From: an uncultured Prochlorococcus sp.
GTDB lineage: Bacteria; Cyanobacteriota; Cyanobacteriia; PCC-6307; Cyanobiaceae
DNA length: 32,333 bases
Direction of reading: 5' to 3'
Assembly: GCA_902537445.1 (NCBI GenBank)
Contig: CACBBI010000010.1
Coordinates: 1 to 32,333, forward strand
Position 1 is the stretch's first letter. Every line of letters begins with the position of its first letter. Both the position numbers and the translations under genes were made by a program. Positions 16,479-25,292 of this stretch are shown here, in pieces. The notes under the pieces were generated by a model. The model was not told where the DNA came from, searched no databases, and worked only from the letters and a program-made list of their open reading frames with translations.

Positions 16479-17486
16479 GTGAGTCAGATTGAATCATTAA
16501 GTCAAATTGAGGAAAAACTAAATAATCTTTCTCTTACAGCAAACAATAATATAAGTAATTCTAGTACTCATGAAGAACTGGATCAGTTAAGAGTTTCCTT
16601 ACTAGGCAAAAAAGGTGATTTATCAATTATCTTGAAAACAATGGGGCAATTATCTGCTGCTGATAGACCAATTGTTGGCCAGAAGGCAAATTTAATAAAA
16701 ATAAATTTGCAGGAATTAATAACTGAAAGAAAAAATCAACTAAATAGTGAAGCTTTAAACAAAAAGATCAAAAAAGAACAAATTGATGTAACTATCCCTT
16801 CAATTGGAACACCCCCTGGAAATAAACATCCTTTAATTTCAACTCAAGATGAAATAATTGATATTTTTTGTGGTTTAGGATACTCAGTTGAGAGCGGCCC
16901 TGAAATAGAAACTGATTTTTATAATTTTGAGTCTCTCAATATACCCAAAAATCATCCGGCGAGAGATATGCAGGATACTTTTTACTTAGATGAAAATCGA
17001 CTTTTAAGGACCCATACTTCTCCTGTTCAGATAAGATACTTAGAGAAAAATCCTCCCCCAGTAAGAATCATAGCTCCAGGGAGAGTGTATAGGAGAGATG
17101 CTGTAGATGCTACTCATTCCCCTGTATTTAATCAAGTTGAGGTCTTATGTATCGATCAAGACATTAATTTTAGTCATTTAAGAGGAACAGTTCTTACATT
17201 TTTAAAGACCTTTTTTGGAGATATCCCCGTGAGATTTAGAGCTAGTTATTTCCCATTTACTGAACCTTCAGCAGAAGTAGACGTCCAGTGGAAAGGTAAA
17301 TGGTTAGAAGTAATGGGCTGCGGAATGGTAGATCCAAAGGTCTTAGAAAAATTAGGAATAGATTCCGAAAAATGGACTGGTTTTGCCGCAGGATTAGGAG
17401 TTGAGAGATTTTGTATGGTGAGACATCAGATCGACGACATCAGAAAATTTTATACAAATGATATTAGATTCTTAGAACAGTTCTAA
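16479..17486 (+). CDS. pheS: Phenylalanyl-tRNA synthetase alpha subunit
   Basis: Catalytic class II subunit of the alpha2-beta2 phenylalanyl-tRNA synthetase, 335 residues. The first 90 or so residues form the tRNA-binding coiled coil. The catalytic core shows [15 protein letters not shown], then [12 protein letters not shown], motif 2 in [14 protein letters not shown], and motif 3 in [18 protein letters not shown] near the C-terminus. The start is GTG at 16479, giving [13 protein letters not shown]. The beta subunit gene is not adjacent, as is common in cyanobacteria. Confidence 0.97.
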   Translation: MSQIESLSQIEEKLNNLSLTANNNISNSSTHEELDQLRVSLLGKKGDLSIILKTMGQLSAADRPIVGQKANLIKINLQELITERKNQLNSEALNKKIKKEQIDVTIPSIGTPPGNKHPLISTQDEIIDIFCGLGYSVESGPEIETDFYNFESLNIPKNHPARDMQDTFYLDENRLLRTHTSPVQIRYLEKNPPPVRIIAPGRVYRRDAVDATHSPVFNQVEVLCIDQDINFSHLRGTVLTFLKTFFGDIPVRFRASYFPFTEPSAEVDVQWKGKWLEVMGCGMVDPKVLEKLGIDSEKWTGFAAGLGVERFCMVRHQIDDIRKFYTNDIRFLEQF

Positions 17487-17556
17487 TATTATTTAATTCT
17501 TAAATTAGGTTTGTATGGCAAATTAGTTTAAGATAGTCCTAGTTTTAATTCTTTGA

Positions 17557-18465
17557 TTGGTACGTAAAGCAGGGCTAATCGTTAATGATGGAAAGGAACT
17601 AGCTGTTCAAACTGCAACTTCTGTTCAAAAAAAATTGGAAAAATCTAATTTTGAAGTTGTAAGAGTTAGTAGCTCTGGAGGGATGGTTGGTTTCGCAAAT
17701 CCTGATCAACATGTTCGTCCTTTGGGATATACGAATTGTGTTCCAGAGGGGTTTGATTCTTCAATGGAATTTGCAATTGTTCTTGGTGGAGATGGGACTG
17801 TGCTTTCCGCTGCAAGGCAAACAGCGCCCGCTAAAATTCCAATTCTTACAATAAATACTGGTCATTTAGGATTTCTTGCGGAAGCTTATTTATCCAACCT
17901 AGATGAGGCTATAGATAAAATAATTAATGGAAAATGGGATATTGAAGAAAGAACTTGCTTTATCATTAGTGTAATGAGAAATGATCAGAGGAGATGGGAG
18001 TCTCTTTGTCTTAATGAGATGGCTCTTCATAGAGAACCTCTGACAAGTATGTGTCATTTTGAGATTTCTATAGGGCGACATGCTCCTGTGGATATCTCAG
18101 CTGATGGGGTAATTTTATCTACTCCAACTGGCTCTACTGCATATTCTTTAAGTGCTGGAGGGCCAGTAATTACACCTGATTGCCCAGTCGTACAATTAAC
18201 TCCAATTGCACCACATTCATTAGCATCTAGGGCATTAGTTTTTAATGATTCAGAGCCAGTAACTGTTTTCCCTGCAACTCCTGAAAGGTTGGTAATGGTT
18301 GTTGATGGAAACGCTGGTTGTTATGTTTGGCCTGAAGATAGAGTTTTAATAAGAAAAAGTAAACACTCCGTGAAGTTTATTAGGCTTGAAGATCATGAAT
18401 TTTTCCAAGTTTTAAGAAATAAGCTAGGTTGGGGTTTGCCCCATGTGGCTAAACCTAACAAATAA
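17557..18465 (+). CDS. nadK: NAD kinase
   Basis: Phosphorylates NAD to NADP with ATP or polyphosphate. The 302-residue protein shows the catalytic GGDG at 77-80, NTGHLGF at 100-106, NEMALHR at 153-159 and [14 protein letters not shown] at 190-203. The start is TTG at 17557, which gives [13 protein letters not shown], the normal family N-terminus with the substrate-site NDGK. The C-terminus has a typical cyanobacterial extension. It ends 13 bases from the end of the convergent cobalamin gene. Confidence 0.95.
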   Translation: MVRKAGLIVNDGKELAVQTATSVQKKLEKSNFEVVRVSSSGGMVGFANPDQHVRPLGYTNCVPEGFDSSMEFAIVLGGDGTVLSAARQTAPAKIPILTINTGHLGFLAEAYLSNLDEAIDKIINGKWDIEERTCFIISVMRNDQRRWESLCLNEMALHREPLTSMCHFEISIGRHAPVDISADGVILSTPTGSTAYSLSAGGPVITPDCPVVQLTPIAPHSLASRALVFNDSEPVTVFPATPERLVMVVDGNAGCYVWPEDRVLIRKSKHSVKFIRLEDHEFFQVLRNKLGWGLPHVAKPNK

Positions 18466-18478
18466 CAATTGTTTAAAT

Positions 18479-19753
18479 TTATTTTTTCCCTTTTAATAGA
18501 AAAACAGGATTATTTGGTTCTAATCTTATTCCCTCAGCGATACTTAAGCTTTTATAGGTTTGAATTAAATTTAAATTTGTTTTGAAATTTTTATCTTCTA
18601 ATTCCTCTTTTAATTCTTTAATAGTTTGAATGTCAATTATTGGGATAACGATAATATCTCCAATATTCATATCTATAGCCAGTTTTTTTATAATTTGAAG
18701 TTTGGTCTTTTTATCACATCCTCCAATTATTAATCTATTAGGTTTTTCAAAAGAACTTAAATTTCTCGTATTCAATGTATTATTTATGTCTTCTTCAAAA
18801 ATAAATTTTGGTTTAACGCTAAGCCTTTTTGAGTTTTCTAATATTAATGACTTTGAACCAATCCTTTTATCGAAACAAAACAAATCTAAATCAGGCATTA
18901 ATCTTAATGCCTCTAAACCAATTGACCCACAACCTGCTCCTATATCCCAGATGACCCCATTTTTAGGTAGCTCTAGATCAGCCAAGATTTGAACGCGAAC
19001 CTCCCTTTTAGTTAATAAGTTTGGTCTATCATTAAAAGTCTTAAAGATTTGGTCACTGATTCCGAAGAAAGGGAGATTATCATTTGAGTAATCTTCCTTT
19101 GTTTTTGTAAGAACAACAATGTTTAAACTCGATATATCAGAGGGTAATGATTCTTTAAGATTTAATTTTCTTATATTTTCTTTGTCGAAGCCTATTTCTT
19201 CAAAGAGCCAAAAATCATAGAATTCAATTAGATTTAATTCTGATAAGTTTTCTTTGATTATTTCTAAACTTTTATTATTTGAATCTGTAATAATTGACAA
19301 ACTTGAAGGCCTTGCTTTAAGGGCCTCAACTAACTTAGTAGAATCTCTGCCGTGAATACTTACATTAATAGTATCTTGCCACGGAATCTTTAACTTACTA
19401 AATGCTAATTGAATACAAGTATTTGAAGGGTAGAAGTTTAATTCATCTTTTGAAAAATTTTCTAGTAATATTCTCCCAATTCCAAACCAAAGTGGATCTC
19501 CTCTAGAAATTAAAATAACATCATTTTTATGAGATCGAAGCCATTCAACAAGTTCGTTATTACTTTTGCTCGAAAAAAATGATTTCTTTTTTTCTAAACC
19601 ACCTTCGCTCCATGATTTAATATCTTCAAAATATGAATTGGGAACTGCAATATTTTCTGTTTCTAAAAATAGATTTTGTAATTTGAAAGATAGATCCTCA
19701 AATTTATAAGAATTAATCCCAATTACATGAATTTTTCTATTAACTTCAGTCAT
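18479..19753 (-). CDS. cobL: Precorrin-6Y C5,15-methyltransferase (decarboxylating), CbiE-CbiT fusion
   Basis: A 424-residue bifunctional enzyme of corrin-ring synthesis. The N-terminal CbiE domain is a tetrapyrrole methylase, with ISRGDPLWFGIG at 82-93 as the S-adenosylmethionine-binding motif. The C-terminal CbiT domain starts near GISDQIF at 231-237 and LTKREVR at 247-253, and has the Rossmann methyltransferase motif WDIGAGCGSIGLEAL at 269-283. It methylates C5 and C15 and removes the acetate side chain. This fits cobalamin-type corrinoid (pseudocobalamin) synthesis in marine picocyanobacteria. No other cob gene is in the window. It is divergent from the next gene with an 83-base gap. Confidence 0.92.
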   Translation of the reverse strand: MTEVNRKIHVIGINSYKFEDLSFKLQNLFLETENIAVPNSYFEDIKSWSEGGLEKKKSFFSSKSNNELVEWLRSHKNDVILISRGDPLWFGIGRILLENFSKDELNFYPSNTCIQLAFSKLKIPWQDTINVSIHGRDSTKLVEALKARPSSLSIITDSNNKSLEIIKENLSELNLIEFYDFWLFEEIGFDKENIRKLNLKESLPSDISSLNIVVLTKTKEDYSNDNLPFFGISDQIFKTFNDRPNLLTKREVRVQILADLELPKNGVIWDIGAGCGSIGLEALRLMPDLDLFCFDKRIGSKSLILENSKRLSVKPKFIFEEDINNTLNTRNLSSFEKPNRLIIGGCDKKTKLQIIKKLAIDMNIGDIIVIPIIDIQTIKELKEELEDKNFKTNLNLIQTYKSLSIAEGIRLEPNNPVFLLKGKK

Positions 19754-19836
19754 CGATATTTAATGAAATGGAACTAAATTATTTGAATGTTTTATTAAAT
19801 TATCTTATTATTATTCGAGTTATCATAGTAAATTAA

Positions 19837-20088
19837 TTGTCTGAAAGGAGAAAGAGATTACATGATTTATTGTTAACTCTAATTAATAAAGATAATGAAT
19901 TTGAGTTTATTGAAGAAGATTCTAGCGATTTAACATCAAGCTATTCTGAAAAAGACACTTTGAATTTATCTCGAGTTATAGAAAAAAATCGTAAAATAAT
20001 CAAAAGATATCAAGCTATTGTAAGAACAGCTGTAACTCTTGATGCCCTGATGGATTCTGAAAATGAAGAAAATTACAAAATCAAATAA
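19837..20088 (+). CDS. Small protein of unknown function
   Basis: An 83-residue protein starting at TTG 19837 (SERRKRLHDLLLTLINKD). It is strongly charged: a basic N-terminus, an acidic middle (EFEFIEEDSSDLTSSYSEKD), and a helical C-terminal half (SRVIEKNRKIIKRYQAIVRT) that could form a coiled coil. It has no signal peptide or membrane segment. It overlaps the DUF3122 gene by 26 bases, which implies co-translation. I do not recognise the family, though the tight linkage and ordinary codon use argue that it is real. Confidence 0.7.
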   Translation: MSERRKRLHDLLLTLINKDNEFEFIEEDSSDLTSSYSEKDTLNLSRVIEKNRKIIKRYQAIVRTAVTLDALMDSENEENYKIK

Positions 20089-20563
20089 AAATATTTTTTT
20101 AAAAAGAATATTACCTTTACTTTTAGTACTATCCTTTGTTTTTAACCCATTAAAAGTATCTGCAGAACTTGCAGAAACAGAAATTAATGGAGTATTAATG
20201 AATGCTAGCAGTGAGTTTTTAAGGGACTTAGACTTTGAAACTTGGCAATTAGTAGCTTATAAATCACCTCTTTTTGAAGATAAATTGATCTTGAGAGTAA
20301 TAGGATATCCAGGAAATCTGAGGATTGATCATCCCACTGACTTGAGAGTTGAATCAGGGAGAAAAGAGTGGCTTTTAGACGATAAAACATTACTTAATGT
20401 GGAATTAGCAAATGATGGAAGACAAGCTGCAGCAGAATTCGATCTTGATCAATTGATCAAAAATTTAGATAAAAATAGACCATTAAGATTATCTTTGTCA
20501 GGAGTTTTTTCTGAGTTACCCGTTCCTCCCTTTGTTGTTAAAGAGTGGAGATCAATAAACTGA
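20063..20563 (+). CDS. DUF3122-type exported protein
   Basis: A 166-residue protein with a clear signal peptide: a lysine-rich start, then LPLLLVLSFVFNPLKVSA and a probable cleavage after VSA (about residue 34). The mature part of about 130 residues is probably beta-rich (LILRVIGYPGNLRIDHPTDL, later SGRKEWLL and SGVFSELPVPPFVVKEWRSI) and matches the cyanobacterial DUF3122 family as I know it. It is likely periplasmic or lumenal. The function is unknown. It sits between a small overlapping gene and ribD, with 15 bases to the ribD ATG. Confidence 0.78.
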   Translation: MKKITKSNKNIFLKRILPLLLVLSFVFNPLKVSAELAETEINGVLMNASSEFLRDLDFETWQLVAYKSPLFEDKLILRVIGYPGNLRIDHPTDLRVESGRKEWLLDDKTLLNVELANDGRQAAAEFDLDQLIKNLDKNRPLRLSLSGVFSELPVPPFVVKEWRSIN

Positions 20564-20578
20564 ATTTGATTTTTGGAA

Positions 20579-21673
20579 ATGTCTGAAAAAAATGTAAGCC
20601 ATAAAAAATGGATGAAAAGAGCAATTTTTTTGGCTTCTTTAGGCAAAAATACAACGAGTCCTAACCCTCGAGTGGGAGCGGTGATACTTGATAAGAATGG
20701 AAACCTTATTTCAGAAGGATTTCATTACAAGGCTGGCATGCCCCACGCTGAAGCAATGGCTTTTGATAATTTAAAAAAAGAGGCTAAAGAAGGATCAATG
20801 TATGTAAATCTTGAACCTTGCTGTCATCATGGTAAAACACCTCCATGTGTAGATAAGGTGATATCCTCTGGTATAAAAAAGGTTTATATATCTATTGAAG
20901 ACCCTGATAAAAGAGTTTCTGGTAAAGGTATTAAGTTGCTAAGAGATGCTGGAATACAAGTTCACTTGGGACTATGTAAAAAGGAATCATTAGATTTAAA
21001 TAAGTCTTTTATTCATAGGAATATTACTAAAAAGGCATTTGGTGTTCTTAAATGGGCAATGAGTATTGATGGAAGAATAGCTTTAAAAAATGGAAAAAGT
21101 AAATGGATTACTAATGAAGAATCAAGGTCATTAGTTCACACTTTTAGAACAGAATTTGATGCAATAATTATTGGTGGAAACACTTTAAGAAGAGACAACC
21201 CAATTTTGACTACTAGAGGTTCAAAAAAACCTGAGCCGTTACGAGTTGTTTTCACAAAAAGTTTAGATCTGCCTTCAAAATCTAATCTTTGGGATTGTAA
21301 TAAGGCAAGAACTTTAGTTATTTATGATTCTTCTACAGCAAATGAAAATTACCTCACAAGGATTCCGAAATGTGTTGAGGTTGAAAAGGTATCATCAGAT
21401 AATCCAGAGTTAATTTCGAAAATACTTGCTAAAAGAGGATGCAATAAAGTTCTTTGGGAATGTGGTCCAAGACTTGCTACCGCAGCTATCCAATGTAATT
21501 GTATTCAGGAAATTATTACTTTTATCGCTCCAAAGATTTTAGGTGGAGAAAATAGTATGAATCCCTTTGGTGATTTTGAATTTAAAAATATGCATGAAAT
21601 TATTAAATTAACTAATTCTCAATTTAGTTTGATTGGGGATGATATATGCGTTAAGAGTTCATTTAAAAACTAA
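20579..21673 (+). CDS. ribD: Riboflavin biosynthesis deaminase/reductase RibD
   Basis: Bifunctional enzyme for the second and third steps of riboflavin synthesis. The N-terminal zinc deaminase domain shows SPNPRVGAV (27-35), HAE at 56-58 and PCCHHGKTPPC at 80-90. The C-terminal NADPH reductase domain begins near WAMSIDGRIA (about 158), with IIIGGNTLRRDNPILTTR (about 190-207) and GGENSMNPFG toward the end. With the ATG at 20579 it has 364 residues; a TTG two codons upstream (20573) is possible but has no better ribosome-binding site. Together with ribF at 14096-15019 it links flavin synthesis to this region. Confidence 0.95.
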   Translation: MSEKNVSHKKWMKRAIFLASLGKNTTSPNPRVGAVILDKNGNLISEGFHYKAGMPHAEAMAFDNLKKEAKEGSMYVNLEPCCHHGKTPPCVDKVISSGIKKVYISIEDPDKRVSGKGIKLLRDAGIQVHLGLCKKESLDLNKSFIHRNITKKAFGVLKWAMSIDGRIALKNGKSKWITNEESRSLVHTFRTEFDAIIIGGNTLRRDNPILTTRGSKKPEPLRVVFTKSLDLPSKSNLWDCNKARTLVIYDSSTANENYLTRIPKCVEVEKVSSDNPELISKILAKRGCNKVLWECGPRLATAAIQCNCIQEIITFIAPKILGGENSMNPFGDFEFKNMHEIIKLTNSQFSLIGDDICVKSSFKN

Positions 21674-21700
21674 TTCTTACAATAATTTCTATGGGTTAAA

Positions 21701-21714
21701 GTACCGTACGGTTC
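21701..21714. promoter_or_regulatory. Palindromic element upstream of ftsH
   Basis: ACCGTACGGT (21703-21712) is a perfect 10-bp palindrome, with the flanking G21701 and C21714 also complementary. It lies in a larger imperfect dyad from GGGTTAAAG to CTTACCC, ending at 21720. It is about 50 bases upstream of the ftsH -10 box and is followed by an A tract rather than a T tract, so an operator is more likely than a terminator for ribD. A related GATACGGAACC occurs at 21736-21746. Confidence 0.4.
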
Positions 21715-21759
21715 TTACCCAAAAAAAACAATACAGATACGGAACCCCTTCGTTTAGTT

Positions 21760-21765
21760 TATAAT
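21760..21765 (+). promoter_or_regulatory. Candidate -10 element of ftsH
   Basis: TATAAT lies 22 bases before the ftsH ATG at 21788, consistent with a short leader. No clear -35 box is visible at 16-18 bases, where the DNA reads GATACGG. The nearby palindrome suggests an activator- or repressor-dependent promoter. Confidence 0.4.
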
Positions 21766-21787
21766 AAGTTCAAAATTGATTACAACC

Positions 21788-23650
21788 ATGCCAATAAGAC
21801 AAGATGATAATCAACCTAATAAAAGATTTGGAATTGTAAATATTATTTTGATAGGAGTTGGTGCATTACTTCTATTTAGTAGCCTCTTCCCGAATCAAAA
21901 TATGCAAATCCCTAGGGTTCCTTACTCATTATTTATAGATCAAGTTAATGATGGAGAAGTTAAGCGTGCATATATAACTCAAGAACAAATTAGATACGAG
22001 TTGAATGGAGCTGACGAAGGTGCGCCTTCTGTTTTAGCAACAACCCCAATATTTGATATGGACCTTCCACAAAGGTTAGAAAATAAAGGGGTGGAATTTG
22101 CTGCTGCTCCTCCAAAGAAACCTAATTTCTTTTCAACTATCTTGAGTTGGGTTGTTCCTCCTTTAATTTTCATTCTAGTTTTACAATTCTTTGCTAGAAG
22201 AAGTATGGGGGGTGGAGGTGCTCAAGGAGCTCTTAGCTTTACTAAAAGTAAAGCTAAAGTTTATGTTCCTGATGATGAATCAAAAGTTACTTTTGCTGAT
22301 GTGGCTGGAGTTGATGAAGCCAAGGATGAATTAACAGAAATAGTTGATTTTCTGAAAAAACCAGAAAGATATACTGATATAGGAGCGAGGATACCTAAAG
22401 GAGTTCTTCTTGTAGGTCCTCCAGGAACAGGGAAAACACTTCTTTCGAAGGCTGTTGCAGGAGAAGCGGAAGTTCCTTTCTTCATTATTTCAGGTTCTGA
22501 ATTTGTCGAACTTTTTGTAGGAGCAGGTGCAGCAAGAGTTAGAGATTTATTTGAACAAGCTAAGAAAAAAGCGCCATGCATAATTTTTATTGATGAGTTA
22601 GATGCTATTGGTAAAAGTCGTTCGGGTTCCATGGGTGTAGTTGGCGGAAATGATGAGAGAGAACAAACCTTGAATCAGCTGCTTACTGAAATGGATGGAT
22701 TTGCCTCAGCTGATAAGCCAGTTATTGTTCTTGCAGCTACTAACCAACCTGAGGTGTTAGATGCAGCACTTCTAAGGCCAGGAAGATTTGATAGACAGGT
22801 CTTAGTAGATAGACCAGATTTATCCGGTAGAAAAACTATTTTAGAGATATATACAAAAAAAGTTAAACTTGCAGATTCAATAGACTTGGATTCAATTGCG
22901 CAAGCTACTAGTGGATTTGCAGGAGCTGATTTAGCTAACATGGTAAACGAGGCTGCTTTGCTTGCAGCCAGAGCCAAAAGAAAGAGTGTAGAGCAACAAG
23001 ATTTAAGTGAAGCGATAGAGAGGGTTGTGGCTGGCTTGGAAAAGAAGAGTCGTGTTTTGCAAGATGATGAAAAGAAAGTCGTTGCTTATCACGAAGTCGG
23101 TCATGCAATAGTTGGTCATCTTATGCCAGGAGGTTCAAAAGTTGCCAAGATATCTATTGTACCAAGAGGTATGAGTGCACTTGGTTATACTCTTCAATTG
23201 CCAACAGAAGAAAGATTTTTGAATTCTAAAGAGGAATTAAAAGGACAAATAGCTACACTTCTTGGAGGAAGGTCAGCAGAAGAGGTCGTTTTTGGAAAGA
23301 TTACTACTGGAGCCTCAAATGACTTACAAAGAGCAACTGATATTGCAGAACAAATGGTCGGTACATTCGGGATGAGTGATATTCTTGGTCCCCTCGCTTA
23401 TGACAAACAAGGTGGAGGACAGTTCTTAGGAAATGGAAACAATCCAAGAAGATCTGTTAGTGATGCCACTGCTCAAGCAATAGATAAAGAGGTTAGAGAT
23501 TTAGTTGATGATGCACACGAAACAGCACTTAATATTTTGAGGAATAATTTACCTCTTCTTGAATCGATTTCTCAAAAAATTCTCCAAGAAGAAGTTATAG
23601 AAGGTGAGGATCTTAAAAACCTCTTAGCAGAGAGTAAAATGCCTGCATAG
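21788..23650 (+). CDS. ftsH: ATP-dependent zinc metalloprotease FtsH
   Basis: Membrane-bound AAA protease; cyanobacterial FtsH complexes degrade damaged photosystem II D1 and other membrane proteins. From the ATG at 21788 it has 620 residues (a TTG four codons upstream is less likely). Two membrane helices are near the N-terminus (about 17-34 and 119-137) with a lumenal or periplasmic domain between. Walker A is GPPGTGKT at 210-217, Walker B contains [11 protein letters not shown], the second region of homology is [21 protein letters not shown], and the zinc site is HEVGH at 435-439. Several FtsH paralogues exist in these genomes; I do not assign a subtype. Confidence 0.96.
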   Translation: MPIRQDDNQPNKRFGIVNIILIGVGALLLFSSLFPNQNMQIPRVPYSLFIDQVNDGEVKRAYITQEQIRYELNGADEGAPSVLATTPIFDMDLPQRLENKGVEFAAAPPKKPNFFSTILSWVVPPLIFILVLQFFARRSMGGGGAQGALSFTKSKAKVYVPDDESKVTFADVAGVDEAKDELTEIVDFLKKPERYTDIGARIPKGVLLVGPPGTGKTLLSKAVAGEAEVPFFIISGSEFVELFVGAGAARVRDLFEQAKKKAPCIIFIDELDAIGKSRSGSMGVVGGNDEREQTLNQLLTEMDGFASADKPVIVLAATNQPEVLDAALLRPGRFDRQVLVDRPDLSGRKTILEIYTKKVKLADSIDLDSIAQATSGFAGADLANMVNEAALLAARAKRKSVEQQDLSEAIERVVAGLEKKSRVLQDDEKKVVAYHEVGHAIVGHLMPGGSKVAKISIVPRGMSALGYTLQLPTEERFLNSKEELKGQIATLLGGRSAEEVVFGKITTGASNDLQRATDIAEQMVGTFGMSDILGPLAYDKQGGGQFLGNGNNPRRSVSDATAQAIDKEVRDLVDDAHETALNILRNNLPLLESISQKILQEEVIEGEDLKNLLAESKMPA

Positions 23651-23678
23651 TAGAATCTAATTCTCAACATATAAATTA

Positions 23679-24605
23679 ATGCCAAAACCAATCAGGCTTG
23701 CAGTTAAAGATTTTTTATCAAGCTTGGATATTTCAAGAGAAGAAGTTTTCCATATTTTAGAAATTGCAAAAAATTTTAAAAATAATGATTTAAATTTTGA
23801 ACTTAAGAACAAAGTATTAGGTTTAATTTTTGATAAATCATCAACTAGAACAAGAGTAAGTTTTCAAGTTGCAATGTCTAGACTTGGTGGGACTTCAATC
23901 GACTTAAATCCGACCACTTCTCAAATTGGAAGAGGCGAGCCAATTAAAGATACAGCAAGAGTGCTGAGTAGGTATTGTGATGTTCTTGCAGTAAGAACTT
24001 TTAATCAATCTGATTTGGAAGAATATGCAAAGTGGTCATCTAAGCCTGTGATTAATGCTCTCACAGATTTAGAACATCCATGTCAAGCTCTGGCTGATTT
24101 TATGACAATTAAAGAGGAATTTTTTGATTTTAAAAATGTAGTTTTGTCCTTTATTGGTGATGGAAATAATGTTGCTAATTCGCTAATTTTATGTGGTGCT
24201 TTATTGGAAGTAGAAGTCAGAATTGCATGCCCAGTTGGTTATGAACCAAATTCTTTAATTATTAATAAAGCAAAAAAAATATATAAGAATAATAGTTTGT
24301 TGAAAATCACAAATGATCCTTATAAAGCTGTTTCGGGTGCAAATGTTCTTTATACCGATGTTTGGTCATCAATGGGTGAAGAAAATAAAAAATTAGAAAA
24401 AGATAAGGAATTTAATGGATTTACTATTGATAGTGATTTAGTTGATAAAGCAGATAATGATGCAATTGTTTTGCATTGCCTGCCTGCTTATAGATCTAAA
24501 GAAATTACTGATGAAGTAATTGAAAGTAAAAATAGTAGGATTTTTGAACAATCTGAAAATAGATTGCATGTTCAACAAGCGCTTTTGTCCTGCCTTATTT
24601 CATAA
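23679..24605 (+). CDS. argF: Ornithine carbamoyltransferase
   Basis: Makes citrulline from ornithine and carbamoyl phosphate in arginine synthesis. The 308-residue protein shows the carbamoyl-phosphate motif STRTR at 55-59, HPCQALAD at 133-140, the ornithine-loop SMG at 231-233 and HCLPAYR at 266-272. ATG at 23679, 28 bases after ftsH, so co-transcription is plausible. Its end lies only 5 bases before the lexA promoter region. Confidence 0.97.
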   Translation: MPKPIRLAVKDFLSSLDISREEVFHILEIAKNFKNNDLNFELKNKVLGLIFDKSSTRTRVSFQVAMSRLGGTSIDLNPTTSQIGRGEPIKDTARVLSRYCDVLAVRTFNQSDLEEYAKWSSKPVINALTDLEHPCQALADFMTIKEEFFDFKNVVLSFIGDGNNVANSLILCGALLEVEVRIACPVGYEPNSLIINKAKKIYKNNSLLKITNDPYKAVSGANVLYTDVWSSMGEENKKLEKDKEFNGFTIDSDLVDKADNDAIVLHCLPAYRSKEITDEVIESKNSRIFEQSENRLHVQQALLSCLIS

Positions 24606-24610
24606 AAATA

Positions 24611-24639
24611 TTGCAATTTTTCTTTTAAAGAGGTACAAA
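24611..24639 (+). promoter_or_regulatory. Candidate lexA promoter
   Basis: TTGCAA (24611-24616) and TACAAA (24634-24639) are separated by exactly 17 bases. The predicted transcription start is near 24646, about 17 bases before the ATG. The -10 box lies inside the first LexA box, so bound LexA would block RNA polymerase. Confidence 0.5.
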
Positions 24640-24661
24640 TGTATTAAAGTACATTTGTTCC
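24632..24661. promoter_or_regulatory. Two LexA boxes in a dyad (autoregulatory operator)
   Basis: The box at 24648-24661, AGTACATTTGTTCC, fits all positions of the cyanobacterial LexA consensus RGTACNNNDGTWCB. The box at 24632-24645, GGTACAAATGTATT, fits 13 of 14 positions. Together they form a 12-bp inverted repeat with one mismatch around TTAAAG. They cover the -10 box and the whole leader and end one base before the lexA ATG, so lexA is very probably self-repressed. Confidence 0.8.
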
Positions 24662-24662
24662 T

Positions 24663-25292
24663 ATGGCTACTTCTGCGGATAATTCACTCACGGCAGCTCA
24701 AAATGAGCTTTACAAATGGATAAAAAATTATATGAGAGATTTTCAACATAGTCCATCAATAAGGCAAATGATGCAAGCTATGGGTCTAAAATCCCCCGCT
24801 CCAATACAAAGCCGTTTAAAGCATCTTCAGGAAAAAGGATATATTTCTTGGCAAGAAGGAAAAGCTAGAACCCTTCAATTAATTGAAGATATCTTGGAAA
24901 ATCAAATTCCAATAATGGGTTCAATTGCAGCTGGAGGTTTAATAGAGACTTATAGTGACGTTAATGAGACTTTAGATGTTGATTCGATTCTTAATAGAAA
25001 AAATATATTTGCACTCACAGTGAATGGAGATTCAATGATAGATGCCTGCATTGCAGATGGCGATACTGTAATAATTGAACCAATAACTGAAATTTCTCAA
25101 ATAAGAATAGGAACAATTGTAAGTGCGCTAGTTCCTGGTTCTGGTACAACTTTAAAATATTTCAATAGAAAAGGAAATCTTATAATTCTAGAAGCAGCTA
25201 ACCCATCCTATGAACCAATTAAGTTAGATATTTCTCAAGTTATTATTCAAGGAAAACTGATTGCAGTTTGGCGCAGTACAACAAAAATCTAA
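24663..25292 (+). CDS. lexA: LexA repressor
   Basis: SOS-response repressor of 209 residues. The N-terminal winged helix (about 8-70) includes SPSIRQMMQAMGLKSPAPIQ. The C-terminal peptidase domain keeps everything needed for self-cleavage: the scissile Ala-Gly at A90-G91 in GSIAAGG, the catalytic serine S124 in NGDSM, and the lysine K165 in TTLKYF. The ATG at 24663 follows directly on two LexA boxes, with no Shine-Dalgarno site. The stop overlaps the stop of the convergent gene at 25289 by 4 bases. RecA-triggered cleavage is expected from the family. Confidence 0.96.
   Translation: MATSADNSLTAAQNELYKWIKNYMRDFQHSPSIRQMMQAMGLKSPAPIQSRLKHLQEKGYISWQEGKARTLQLIEDILENQIPIMGSIAAGGLIETYSDVNETLDVDSILNRKNIFALTVNGDSMIDACIADGDTVIIEPITEISQIRIGTIVSALVPGSGTTLKYFNRKGNLIILEAANPSYEPIKLDISQVIIQGKLIAVWRSTTKI

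Noticed and set aside
21691-21730. Rho-independent terminator after ribD
   Set aside because: The dyad is followed by an A tract on the plus strand and has no T tract in either useful direction; a regulatory site fits better.
22261-22632. Minus-strand open frame of 123 codons inside ftsH, and a second one at 22675-22977
   Set aside because: Both are antisense to the highly conserved AAA domain and show only complementary codon bias.
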